Assembly: GCF_002858935.1 (NCBI RefSeq)
Contig: NZ_PJRT01000033.1
Location: forward strand, 558,001-622,000
Direction: 5' to 3'
From: Pantoea endophytica
Lineage (GTDB): Bacteria > Pseudomonadota > Gammaproteobacteria > Enterobacterales > Enterobacteriaceae
DNA: 64,000 nucleotides
This document shows positions 34,282 through 41,803 of this stretch, piece after piece (within the stretch, counting starts at the first letter, position 1; every line of letters starts with the position of its first letter). The translations under genes were made by a program, and so were the position numbers. The notes beneath the pieces were generated by a model that saw nothing but the letters and a program-made list of their open reading frames with translations, was not told the origin of the DNA and did no database searches.

Positions 34282-34537
34282 TCTCCCGCAAGCGGGAGAA
34301 GGAACCGTTTTATAAACGCTGTCACTCCGAACTCAACGTCTGCTTTTGCTTCAGGGAAGAGTGCTGCTTATCGCTGCACCGGCGGCTCCCTCTCCCGCAA
34401 GCGGGAGAAGGAACCGTTTTATAAACGCTGTCACTCCGAACTCAACGTCTGCTTTTGCTTTCAGGTAAGAGTGCTGCTTATCGCTGCACCGGCGGCTCCC
34501 TCTCCCGCGCGCGGGAGAGGGTTGGGGTGAGGGAAAG
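34282..34537. repeat. two tandem 109/110-bp repeats plus partial third, araA-yjfF
   Basis: Copies at 34282-34390 and 34391-34500 are almost identical, differing by an inserted T and a few bases. Each starts with the CTCCCGC/GCGGGAG hairpin. A third hairpin with GGGTTGGGGTGAGGG follows at 34501. The stems probably terminate both convergent units. Short open frames here are not credible genes, so the gap 34247-34550 holds only this repeat. Confidence 0.88.
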
Positions 34538-34550
34538 GCGGGTGAAGAAG

Positions 34551-35537
34551 TTAAGAGGTCAAACGCTTAACAGGTGCGTTCTGCTGGCGATCCCACATCA
34601 CGGTGAGCAGGCGTTGCAGCGCGATAAACGCAAACAGCAGAATGCCGATGGCGATCTTGGTCCACCATGAACTCAAGGTGCCGTCGAAGTTAATCCAGGT
34701 CTGAATCAATCCCTGAATCAACACGCCGAACAGCGTGCCCAACACCGTGCCCACGCCGCCAGACAACAAGGTGCCGCCAATCACCACCGAGGCAATCGCG
34801 TCCAGTTCCACACCCAATCCCGCTAGCGCATAGCCTGCCGAGGTATAAATGGAGAACACAATGCCCGCTAATGTCGCCAGCGTGGTCGACAACATATAAA
34901 TCCTGATGGTGGTCGCGCGCGTTGACACGCCCATCAACTGCGCCGAAGTCAGGCTGCCGCCAATCGCATACACCTGATTACCAAAGCGCGTACGGTGCGC
35001 CAGAATAATCCCGCCGAGTACCACCACCAGCATAATCAGCGCCAGCAAACTCAGGCGTCCGCCGCCAGGGATCTTCCACGCCAGACTCGACAGCGTGGTA
35101 TAGAGCGGATGATCGATAGGAATCGAATTCTCCGACACCAGATAGCTGCAGCCGCGCAGGAAAAACATCCCCGCCAGCGTAATGATAAACGCCGGGATTT
35201 TCAGCGCATCGATCAGCCAGCCCATCATCGCGCCAAACAGCGCGCCCATCGCCAGCACCAGCGCAAACGCCAGAAGCGGATCGAGATGATAATCACCAAT
35301 CACCCGTGCCAGGAACACGCCGCTAAAGGCAATCACCGCGCCCACCGACAGATCAATCCCGCCGGACAAAATCACGAACGTCATCCCCACGGCGATAATG
35401 CCGAGGAAAGCGTTATCGGTGAGGATATTGCAGATCACGCGCGTTGAAGCGAAGCCGGGAAATTGACTCAGGCAAAACAGATAACCCGCCACAAACACCA
35501 GCAGCGTGATCATCAATGGCAGATGACGTTTCATCAT
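34551..35537 (-). CDS. yjfF: furanose-sugar ABC transporter permease YjfF
   Basis: The 328-residue CUT2 permease closely resembles E. coli YjfF (LPLMITLLVFVAGYLFCLSQF, GMTFVILSGGIDLSVGAVIAF, GGTLLSGGVGTVLGTLFGV). With YtfQ, YtfR and YtfT it forms the galactofuranose-type importer. ATG at 35537 overlaps the ytfT stop (ATGA), so it is coupled; a longer N-terminal extension would run deep into ytfT and is rejected. It is the last gene of ytfQRT-yjfF, ending against the tandem repeat. Confidence 0.95.
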   Translation of the reverse strand: MMKRHLPLMITLLVFVAGYLFCLSQFPGFASTRVICNILTDNAFLGIIAVGMTFVILSGGIDLSVGAVIAFSGVFLARVIGDYHLDPLLAFALVLAMGALFGAMMGWLIDALKIPAFIITLAGMFFLRGCSYLVSENSIPIDHPLYTTLSSLAWKIPGGGRLSLLALIMLVVVLGGIILAHRTRFGNQVYAIGGSLTSAQLMGVSTRATTIRIYMLSTTLATLAGIVFSIYTSAGYALAGLGVELDAIASVVIGGTLLSGGVGTVLGTLFGVLIQGLIQTWINFDGTLSSWWTKIAIGILLFAFIALQRLLTVMWDRQQNAPVKRLTS

Positions 35538-36550
35538 TTCGGGCGTCTCCGTTTCAACATGGCAATAAAGCGTGGCGACTGCAGCAGCAATACGCACATC
35601 ACCACCACCGCTTTCACCACCTGATTGAGTTCAGGCTGGAAGCCGGACAGCAAAATACCGGTATTCATCGATTGAATGATCAACGCGCCAATCAGTGACA
35701 GCACCAGATTGAAGCGCCCGCCCATCAGCGAAGCACCGCCAATCACCACCGCCAGAATGGCATCCAGCTCCAGCCACAAACCGGCATTATTAGCATCGGC
35801 ACCGCGAATATCCGCAGCGACGATCATGCCCGCCACCGCCGCGCACATGCCGCTAATCACATAGGTCGACATCACCACCAGCCAGCCATTCACACCGGCA
35901 TTGCGCGCCGCGCGCAGGTTGATACCGACCGCTTCGATAAACAGTCCGAGCGCGGTTTTGCGCGTCAGCAGCCACACCACGAGCGCCACCAGCAGCGTAA
36001 TCCATACCGGCACCGGCAGCAGCCACAGCGAACCGCTACCAAACCACGCCAGGCTATCGCTGTTGAAGGTAACGATTTGGCCCTGTGTAATCAGCTGCGC
36101 CACGCCGCGTCCCGCCACCATCAAAATCAAAGTGGCGACAAACGGCTGAATTTTTAGTAGCGCCACCAAAATGCCATTCCATAAACCGCAGGCCAGGCCG
36201 GTACCGAGCGTCGCCAGAATGATGAACGGCAAACTATGCCCCGCCACCGTCAAGGTCGCCGCCGTTGCGCCGGCAATCGCCATCACCGCGCCCACCGACA
36301 GATCGATGCCGCCGGTGGCAATCACCAGCGTCATGCCAATCGCCAGCAGCGCCACCGGCGCGGCGCGATTGAGGATATCAATCGGGCTGCCGAACAAACG
36401 GCCATCCTGAATGTGAATGGCAAAAAAGTTATTCGCCACCAGGCTATCCACCAGCAGCACCAGAATCAGCGCCACTATCTGCGGCATGCCAGGCGGCAGC
36501 TTCGGCTTACGCCGTTCGGGTTTGTCATGTGTCATAGGGGATTCAAGCAT
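35534..36550 (-). CDS. ytfT: furanose-sugar ABC transporter permease YtfT
   Basis: The 338-residue CUT2 permease has the family segments AIGMTLVIATGGIDLSVGAVMAIAGA and IGGASLMGGRFNLVLSLIGA. Start 36550 is chosen because GGAGGA lies 7 nt upstream; it overlaps the end of ytfR by 8 nt, while a start at 36565 would lie directly on the ribosome site. It works with YjfF as a heterodimeric channel. The hydrophilic N-terminus of about 25 residues precedes the first helix. Confidence 0.94.
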   Translation of the reverse strand: MLESPMTHDKPERRKPKLPPGMPQIVALILVLLVDSLVANNFFAIHIQDGRLFGSPIDILNRAAPVALLAIGMTLVIATGGIDLSVGAVMAIAGATAATLTVAGHSLPFIILATLGTGLACGLWNGILVALLKIQPFVATLILMVAGRGVAQLITQGQIVTFNSDSLAWFGSGSLWLLPVPVWITLLVALVVWLLTRKTALGLFIEAVGINLRAARNAGVNGWLVVMSTYVISGMCAAVAGMIVAADIRGADANNAGLWLELDAILAVVIGGASLMGGRFNLVLSLIGALIIQSMNTGILLSGFQPELNQVVKAVVVMCVLLLQSPRFIAMLKRRRPK

Positions 36551-38063
36551 GTTGTGCTCCTCCATCGGCGATGGCGTTGACGATCGCGGCCACCGACAGC
36601 TGCTCCAGCGGGATTTCGGCCACCTGCTTCAAATCGCGCATGATCAACACGCGATCGGCATAGCCCACCAGTTCTTCGAGTTCAGAGGAGATAACCAGTA
36701 GCGCCAATCCGTCGGCGCACAGGGTTTCAATTAAGCGAATGATTTCGGCATGCGCGCCGACATCGATGCCGCGCGTTGGCTCGTCGAGGATCAGAAATTG
36801 CGGTTTGGTCACCAGCCAGCGCGACAGCAGCACCTTCTGCTGATTGCCGCCGGACAACAGCTCAACCGGCTGATCGGCATGCGGCGTGCGAATGCCGAGG
36901 CTCTTGATAAAGCGCTCAGCGATCTCCTGCTGCTCACGACGCTTGATCGGTCGCAGCCAGCCGCGCTGCGCCTGCAGCGCCAGAATGATATTTTCGCGCA
37001 CCGACGCGCCACCAATGATGCCGTCGGTTTTACGATCTTCCGGACAGAAACCCATACCGAGGCGCGAAGCCTTGGCGGGCGTGCGGATGTTCTGCACTTT
37101 GCCCTTGATGGTCGCGGTGCCGCGATCGGCCCGGCGAATGCCAAACAGCACTTCGGCGGTTTCGGTACGGCCTGAACCGAGCAGTCCGGCCAGTCCCACC
37201 ACTTCACCCGGGCGCACCTGCAGGTTGAAGGGTTCAATGGTGCCCTTCTTGCCATAATCTTCAAATGACACCACCGGCTGATTGCTGCGCAGTGTGCTGC
37301 CCTGACGCTGCAAAGCGGTTTCCAGCAGCTCGCGTCCCAGCATCAACTTGATCAGTTCAATCTGCGGCAGCGTGGCGGTATCGCGCATGGCAATAAACTG
37401 GCCGTTACGCAGCACGGTGATGCGATCGGTAATGCGGTAAACCTGGTCGAGAAAATGGGTAACAAAAATCAGGCTCATCCCTTTGGCTTTTAGCTGCGCC
37501 ATCAGGGTAAACAGCATTTCGACTTCATTGGCATCGAGGCTGGCGGTCGGTTCATCAAGGATCAGCACCTGCGCGGAGAGATCGACCGCGCGGCAAATCG
37601 CAATGATCTGCTGCATCGCCACCGAGTAATGCCCCAGCGGACGCGTTACGTCGAGTACAAAGCCGTAGTTGCGCATCAGCGCATCGGCGTCGCGCACCAT
37701 GCGCTTGCGATCAATCATGCCGAAGCGACGCGGCTCGCGGCCAATGTACAAATTATCCGCCACCGACATATTCGGCAGCAGATTCACTTCCTGATAAACC
37801 GTGCCAATGCCCATCTCCTGTGCATCAGCGGTGTTATGCGGCGTAATCGCCTTGCCGTTCAGGGTTACCGTGCCGGCATCACGGGTATACACGCCGGTCA
37901 GAACTTTAATCAGCGTGGATTTGCCCGCGCCGTTTTCGCCCAGCAACGCCATGATCTCGCCCTTACGGATGCTGAACGAGACATTATCCAGCGCCTTCAC
38001 GCCGGGAAAGCCTTTGCTGACGCCGCTAATGGTCAGCAGTGCGGTTTCATCGGAGGTGCTCAT
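36543..38063 (-). CDS. ytfR: furanose-sugar ABC transporter ATP-binding protein YtfR
   Basis: The 506-residue protein carries two ABC domains: first with Walker A GENGAGKSTLIK and Walker B LILDEPTASLD; second with a degenerate P-loop GLLGSGRTETAEVLFG, signature LSGGNQQKVLLSRWL and FLILDEPTRGIDVG. The first-domain signature region (GHYSVAMQQIIAICRAV) is weakly conserved, as in YtfR proteins. It is separated from ytfQ by an attenuator hairpin and overlaps ytfT by 8 nt. Confidence 0.95.
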   Translation of the reverse strand: MSTSDETALLTISGVSKGFPGVKALDNVSFSIRKGEIMALLGENGAGKSTLIKVLTGVYTRDAGTVTLNGKAITPHNTADAQEMGIGTVYQEVNLLPNMSVADNLYIGREPRRFGMIDRKRMVRDADALMRNYGFVLDVTRPLGHYSVAMQQIIAICRAVDLSAQVLILDEPTASLDANEVEMLFTLMAQLKAKGMSLIFVTHFLDQVYRITDRITVLRNGQFIAMRDTATLPQIELIKLMLGRELLETALQRQGSTLRSNQPVVSFEDYGKKGTIEPFNLQVRPGEVVGLAGLLGSGRTETAEVLFGIRRADRGTATIKGKVQNIRTPAKASRLGMGFCPEDRKTDGIIGGASVRENIILALQAQRGWLRPIKRREQQEIAERFIKSLGIRTPHADQPVELLSGGNQQKVLLSRWLVTKPQFLILDEPTRGIDVGAHAEIIRLIETLCADGLALLVISSELEELVGYADRVLIMRDLKQVAEIPLEQLSVAAIVNAIADGGAQHA

Positions 38064-38087
38064 CAGGTTCTACCTCGCCTTACGTCA

Positions 38088-38112
38088 TCAAAAACCGCCC
38101 CGAAGGGCGGTT
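38088..38112 (-). terminator. attenuator between ytfQ and ytfR
   Basis: AACCGCCC-CGAA-GGGCGGTT (38093-38112) followed on the minus strand by five T lies in the 56-bp gap after ytfQ. It should reduce read-through, giving more binding protein than ATPase or permease. Confidence 0.8.
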
Positions 38113-38119
38113 GCGGGGA

Positions 38120-39076
38120 TCAGTAACCCATGCCTTTTTTGGTATCGAGCTGCGCCTGTGCGGAGTCCGGCAGATACAGTTTCGATTCTGTTTTGATGAT
38201 TTTCGGCGGCATCGTGCCGTCTTTCTTGAATTTCTCCAGCGCGTCGAATGCCGGACCGGCCATATTAGGGGTCAGCTCCACGTTGGCATTGGCTTCACCG
38301 GCCAGCATCGCTTTATAGATATCGGGCACGCCATCAATCGAACCGGTCAGGATATCTTTGCCTGGCTTGAGGCCAGCTTCTTTAATCGCCTGAATCGCAC
38401 CGATCGCCATATCATCGTTATGCGCGTAAACCATGCAGATGTTCTTGCCGTTGTTTTCCGCCTTGATAAAGCTCTCCATCACCTCTTTACCTTTACTGCG
38501 GGTAAAGTCACCGGACTGCGAGCGAATCACTTTGATATTGTCGTGGCCGGCGATGGCTTCGGCGAAGCCTTTCTTACGGTCAATCGCCACGCTGGCGCCG
38601 ACGGTGCCTTGCAGCTCGACGACGTTACATTTTTTGTCCGCGACCGTTTTCACCAGCCAGTCGCCAATCAACTTGCCTTCCAGCACGTTGTCCGCAGTGA
38701 CCACCGCCATGTACAGCGATTTGTCTTTCACCACGATGGCGCGATCGAGTAAGAACACCGGGATTTTGGCGTCTTTGGCTTCTTCCAGCACCGGTTCCCA
38801 TCCCGTTTGCACCACCGGCGCAATGAAAATGGCATCAACGCCCTGCGCGATGAACGAGCGCACCGCTTTGATTTGGTTCTCTTGTTTCTGCTGGCCATCG
38901 GCGATTTTCAGCGTGATACCGCGCTTTTGCGCTTCACTTTTTGCCACATTGGTTTCTGCTGAACGCCAGCCAGATTCCGACCCAACCTGTGAGAAGCCCA
39001 CCGTCATATCAGCAGCCAACACCGACGTACTCAGTGCCGAGCTCATCATGGCGGTCAAGAGTAAACGTTTCCACAT
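38120..39076 (-). CDS. ytfQ: furanose-sugar periplasmic binding protein YtfQ
   Basis: The 318-residue protein has a signal peptide ending STSVLA (about residue 21) and a type I binding fold starting DMTVGFSQVGSESGWRSAETNVAKSEAQKRG, matching E. coli YtfQ in length. E. coli YtfQ binds galactofuranose and, more weakly, other sugars; L-arabinofuranose is an attractive possibility here because the operon adjoins the arabinose genes (inference). It is the first gene of ytfQRT-yjfF. Confidence 0.95.
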   Translation of the reverse strand: MWKRLLLTAMMSSALSTSVLAADMTVGFSQVGSESGWRSAETNVAKSEAQKRGITLKIADGQQKQENQIKAVRSFIAQGVDAIFIAPVVQTGWEPVLEEAKDAKIPVFLLDRAIVVKDKSLYMAVVTADNVLEGKLIGDWLVKTVADKKCNVVELQGTVGASVAIDRKKGFAEAIAGHDNIKVIRSQSGDFTRSKGKEVMESFIKAENNGKNICMVYAHNDDMAIGAIQAIKEAGLKPGKDILTGSIDGVPDIYKAMLAGEANANVELTPNMAGPAFDALEKFKKDGTMPPKIIKTESKLYLPDSAQAQLDTKKGMGY

Positions 39077-39750
39077 AATTTCATTCCTCTGAAGGGAGTG
39101 TGTTGTAGGGGTACAAAACGCGAATTAAGCCTGGCTGAAAAGCGCGTAAACAAGCGCGACATACTTCACAAATCAGAGTGAATTAAAGGAGTTACGTGAA
39201 CAGGCAATGCTTTATAGATCGTGGCATTATGGACAAAATGCCTGCTAATTATTGCGGAGGGCGTTAAATAAATGTAATAAACAGAATCGGTTATGCTTCT
39301 CACTTCTGGAAACGATTACAGCGGGCGCGTAAAGAATGGTTATTGTCTGCAGCGACAATCAATTATTGGTTTTGTGACTGCTCGCACAGAATGTGAGTGC
39401 CGGTTTCACGGCGTGTGCATTAATTTGCTGACCAGAGCGGAATAAACAGCGGATTCATTCGCAGCACGATCGCAAATACCTATTATAGAGACGGAGAAAT
39501 AACGGCTTTCCAATCATGCGTTAATAGCGTGAGATTTTCTCACAAGCCCGCTAAATACCGGCCTGAATTTGCCTTAAATCGTACTTTATATGCGCGTTTA
39601 AAACGCGTAAAAGGCAAAAAAGTGTCGTTTCATGAGCGAATTAGCGCATGTTGTCTGAATTTTGTATTTTTTTATGAGTCGCGTATGGACTCTCGCCGCG
39701 TGCTCCCTATACTTGGGCACTTCCAAGTACTTTATATTTAAATGGCAATC
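39077..39750. other. long AT-rich intergenic region between ytfQ and cnu
   Basis: About 670 bp with AT-rich character compared with its neighbours and no convincing gene. It must hold the divergent promoters of ytfQ and cnu, and contains the operator-like sequence at 39306. A 70-codon open frame at 39529-39741 has no ribosome site and no recognisable similarity. In E. coli the small gene blr lies between ydgJ and cnu; I could not recognise it here. Confidence 0.6.
39306..39321. promoter_or_regulatory. GalR/LacI-type operator-like sequence upstream of ytfQ
   Basis: CTGGAAACGATTACAG matches 11 of 14 fixed positions of the GalR/GalS consensus, with the central CG and TTACA intact. It lies 230 bp before ytfQ, which is far for simple repression, so function is uncertain. 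Confidence 0.4.
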
Positions 39751-39966
39751 ATGACTGCATTAGATTACCTGCTGAAATTCCGCAAAGTGAATAATCTCGA
39801 TAGTCTGGAAAAACTCTACGACCATCTGAATTATTCGCTGACTGATGATAAAGAGATCATCAATATGTATCGCGCCGCCGACCATCGACGTGCTGAACTG
39901 GTCTCTGGCGGACGTCTGTTCGATATGGGCCGCGTGCCGAAAACCGTCTGGCGTTACGTGATCTAA
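39751..39966 (+). CDS. cnu: Cnu (YdgT), Hha-family H-NS co-regulator
   Basis: The 71-residue protein is almost superimposable on E. coli Cnu: DYLLKFRKVNNLDSLEKLYDHLNY, then INMYRAADHRRAELVSGGRLFD and PKTVWRYV. Hha/Cnu proteins bind H-NS and StpA and help silence AT-rich genes; Cnu was also found binding near oriC. Start 39751 gives the E. coli length; a start at 39742 would add three residues, and neither has a strong ribosome site. ydgK follows in the same direction. Confidence 0.94.
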   Translation: MTALDYLLKFRKVNNLDSLEKLYDHLNYSLTDDKEIINMYRAADHRRAELVSGGRLFDMGRVPKTVWRYVI

Positions 39967-40076
39967 TTGATTTATCCCCTCTCTATCTGCGCTCTTGCGT
40001 TGTCCAGGTCGGGCGTGCCCCGTTTGGACATGATACGCTCTGCATCGCCCTCTTCTCTGCAAACAGGATCTTGTCG

Positions 40077-40520
40077 ATGACCCAACTGGTGAACCCGCCA
40101 CGTATTGCTGGCTGGCTACTGCTGCCGCTGGCGTGGCTGATCATGACCATGCTGACCAGTGCGCTGGTGGTGGCAATGTATCTGAGCCCGCTGTTTAAAC
40201 CCGAATTACGCACGACGCTGTTCTCACACGGCGGCACTTTGCTGACGCAATGGTCGATCTCGCTGCTGACTGCTGCGGTGGTATGGGCGTATAGCATTTG
40301 GGTGTGCTGGATTTTCTGTAAACGTTCGCGTCGCTTACCGCGCCATTACATCCTGTGGCTGCTGATGACCATCTTGCTGGCGTTAAAAACCTTTGCCTTC
40401 ACACCGGTGGCCGATGGCAAAGCGATTCAGACTTTGCTGCTGTCGCTGCTGGCGGCTGCGGTGTTTGTGCCCTATTTCAAACGTTCTCAGCGCGTAAAAC
40501 AGACGTTTATCCAGCCATAA
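40077..40520 (+). CDS. ydgK: YdgK, DUF2569 membrane protein
   Basis: The 147-residue protein has about four hydrophobic segments and belongs to the DUF2569 family, like E. coli YdgK in the same position between cnu and rsxA. It starts PPRIAGWLLLPLAWLIMTMLTSAL, typical of the family. ATG at 40077 lies 8 nt after AGGA; a TTG at 40071 is rejected. Function is unknown and no catalytic motif is visible. Confidence 0.88.
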   Translation: MTQLVNPPRIAGWLLLPLAWLIMTMLTSALVVAMYLSPLFKPELRTTLFSHGGTLLTQWSISLLTAAVVWAYSIWVCWIFCKRSRRLPRHYILWLLMTILLALKTFAFTPVADGKAIQTLLLSLLAAAVFVPYFKRSQRVKQTFIQP

Positions 40521-40643
40521 TGACGTGAGTTTCGTCAGCAATTTAATTCTGAGTGCTCTCAATGCTCACACAAACCCGTTGAAGGTTGAGATGCACCTCT
40601 CAATTCCGGATAATAGACGCCTTTCGGCTTCCCAGGTTAAAAA

Positions 40644-41225
40644 ATGACCGATTACTTACTTCTCTTTGTTGGCACAGTGCTGGTGAACAACTTTGTGTTG
40701 GTCAAATTCCTCGGCCTTTGCCCATTTATGGGCGTGTCAAAAAAACTGGAAACGGCCATTGGCATGGGACTTGCCACCACTTTCGTGATCACGCTGGCGG
40801 CGATCTGCGCCTGGCTGGTGAATCACCTGATTCTGGTGCCGCTTGATCTGGTCTATCTGCGCACCCTCGCCTATATCCTGGTGATTGCTGTTGTGGTGCA
40901 GTTCACCGAAATGGTGGTGCGTAAAACCAGTCCGTCGCTCTATCGCCTGCTGGGTATCTTCCTGCCGCTGATCACCACCAACTGTGCGGTGCTGGGCGTG
41001 CCATTATTGAGCGTTAACCTCAATCACACCTTCCTGCAGGCGGCGCTGTATGGCTTCAGTGCGTCACTCGGCTTCTCGCTGGTGATGGTGCTGTTCGCTG
41101 GCATGCGCGAGCGTCTGGTGCTGGCGAATGTTCCCGCGCCGTTTAAAGGTAACTCGATTGCGCTGATCACCGCAGGTCTGATGGCGCTGGCCTTTATGGG
41201 CTTTACCGGGCTGGTGAAATTCTAA
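40644..41225 (+). CDS. rsxA: electron transport complex subunit RsxA
   Basis: The 193-residue integral membrane protein has about six helices and the length of E. coli RsxA. Recognisable segments are LVNNFVLVKFLGLCPFMGVSKKLE and GIFLPLITTNCAVLGVPLL, whose Cys residues hold a membrane Fe-S cluster in Rnf-type complexes. The Rsx complex resembles the ion-translocating Rnf; in E. coli it keeps SoxR reduced and inactive. First gene of rsxABCDGE-nth, overlapping rsxB (TAATG). Confidence 0.96.
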   Translation: MTDYLLLFVGTVLVNNFVLVKFLGLCPFMGVSKKLETAIGMGLATTFVITLAAICAWLVNHLILVPLDLVYLRTLAYILVIAVVVQFTEMVVRKTSPSLYRLLGIFLPLITTNCAVLGVPLLSVNLNHTFLQAALYGFSASLGFSLVMVLFAGMRERLVLANVPAPFKGNSIALITAGLMALAFMGFTGLVKF

Positions 41226-41803
41226 TGACCGCGATTTGGATTGCGATTATCGCGCTGGCTGCATTGGGCCTGGTGTTTGGTGCCCTGCTGGGTTACGCCT
41301 CACGTCGCTTCGAGGTGGAAGAAGATCCGATTGTTGAGCAGATCGATGAGATTTTGCCGCAGAGCCAGTGTGGTCAGTGCGGCTATCCCGGCTGCCGCCC
41401 GTATGCCGATGCGGTGGGTAACAACGGTGAAGCGATCAATAAGTGCGCGCCCGGCGGCGAGCAGACCATGCTCAAGCTGGCCGCGCTGCTCAACGTTGAA
41501 CCGCAACCGCTCGACGGCGGCGCAGACATGCTGGAGCCGATACGTACCGTGGCATGGATCGATGAAGAGAACTGCATCGGCTGCACCAAATGTATTCAGG
41601 CTTGCCCGGTGGACGCCATCGTGGGTGCCACGCGCGCCATGCACACCGTGCTGAGCGATGTCTGCACCGGCTGCGATCTCTGCGTTGCGCCTTGCCCGAC
41701 CGACTGCATTGAGATGCGCCCGGTTGCCACCACCACGGCCAACTGGAAGTGGAATCTCGACACCATTCCTGTACGGGTGATCCCGGTAGAAACCCATGCT
41801 TAA
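41225..41803 (+). CDS. rsxB: electron transport complex iron-sulfur subunit RsxB
   Basis: The 192-residue protein has an N-terminal membrane helix, a CGQCGYPGC-type cluster motif near residue 50, then two 4Fe-4S ferredoxin motifs, CIGCTKCIQACP and CTGCDLCVAPCP. It relays electrons within the Rsx complex at the inner membrane. The ATG lies within the rsxA stop, and its end overlaps rsxC by 8 nt. Length matches E. coli. Confidence 0.96.
   Translation: MTAIWIAIIALAALGLVFGALLGYASRRFEVEEDPIVEQIDEILPQSQCGQCGYPGCRPYADAVGNNGEAINKCAPGGEQTMLKLAALLNVEPQPLDGGADMLEPIRTVAWIDEENCIGCTKCIQACPVDAIVGATRAMHTVLSDVCTGCDLCVAPCPTDCIEMRPVATTTANWKWNLDTIPVRVIPVETHA

Noticed and set aside
34170..34670. Short open frames across the araA-yjfF gap
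   Set aside because: They run through the tandem repeat and the ends of araA and yjfF; repeats explain them.
39529..39741. Possible 70-residue protein upstream of cnu
   Set aside because: No ribosome site, no recognisable similarity and AT-rich promoter-like context; does not resemble Blr.
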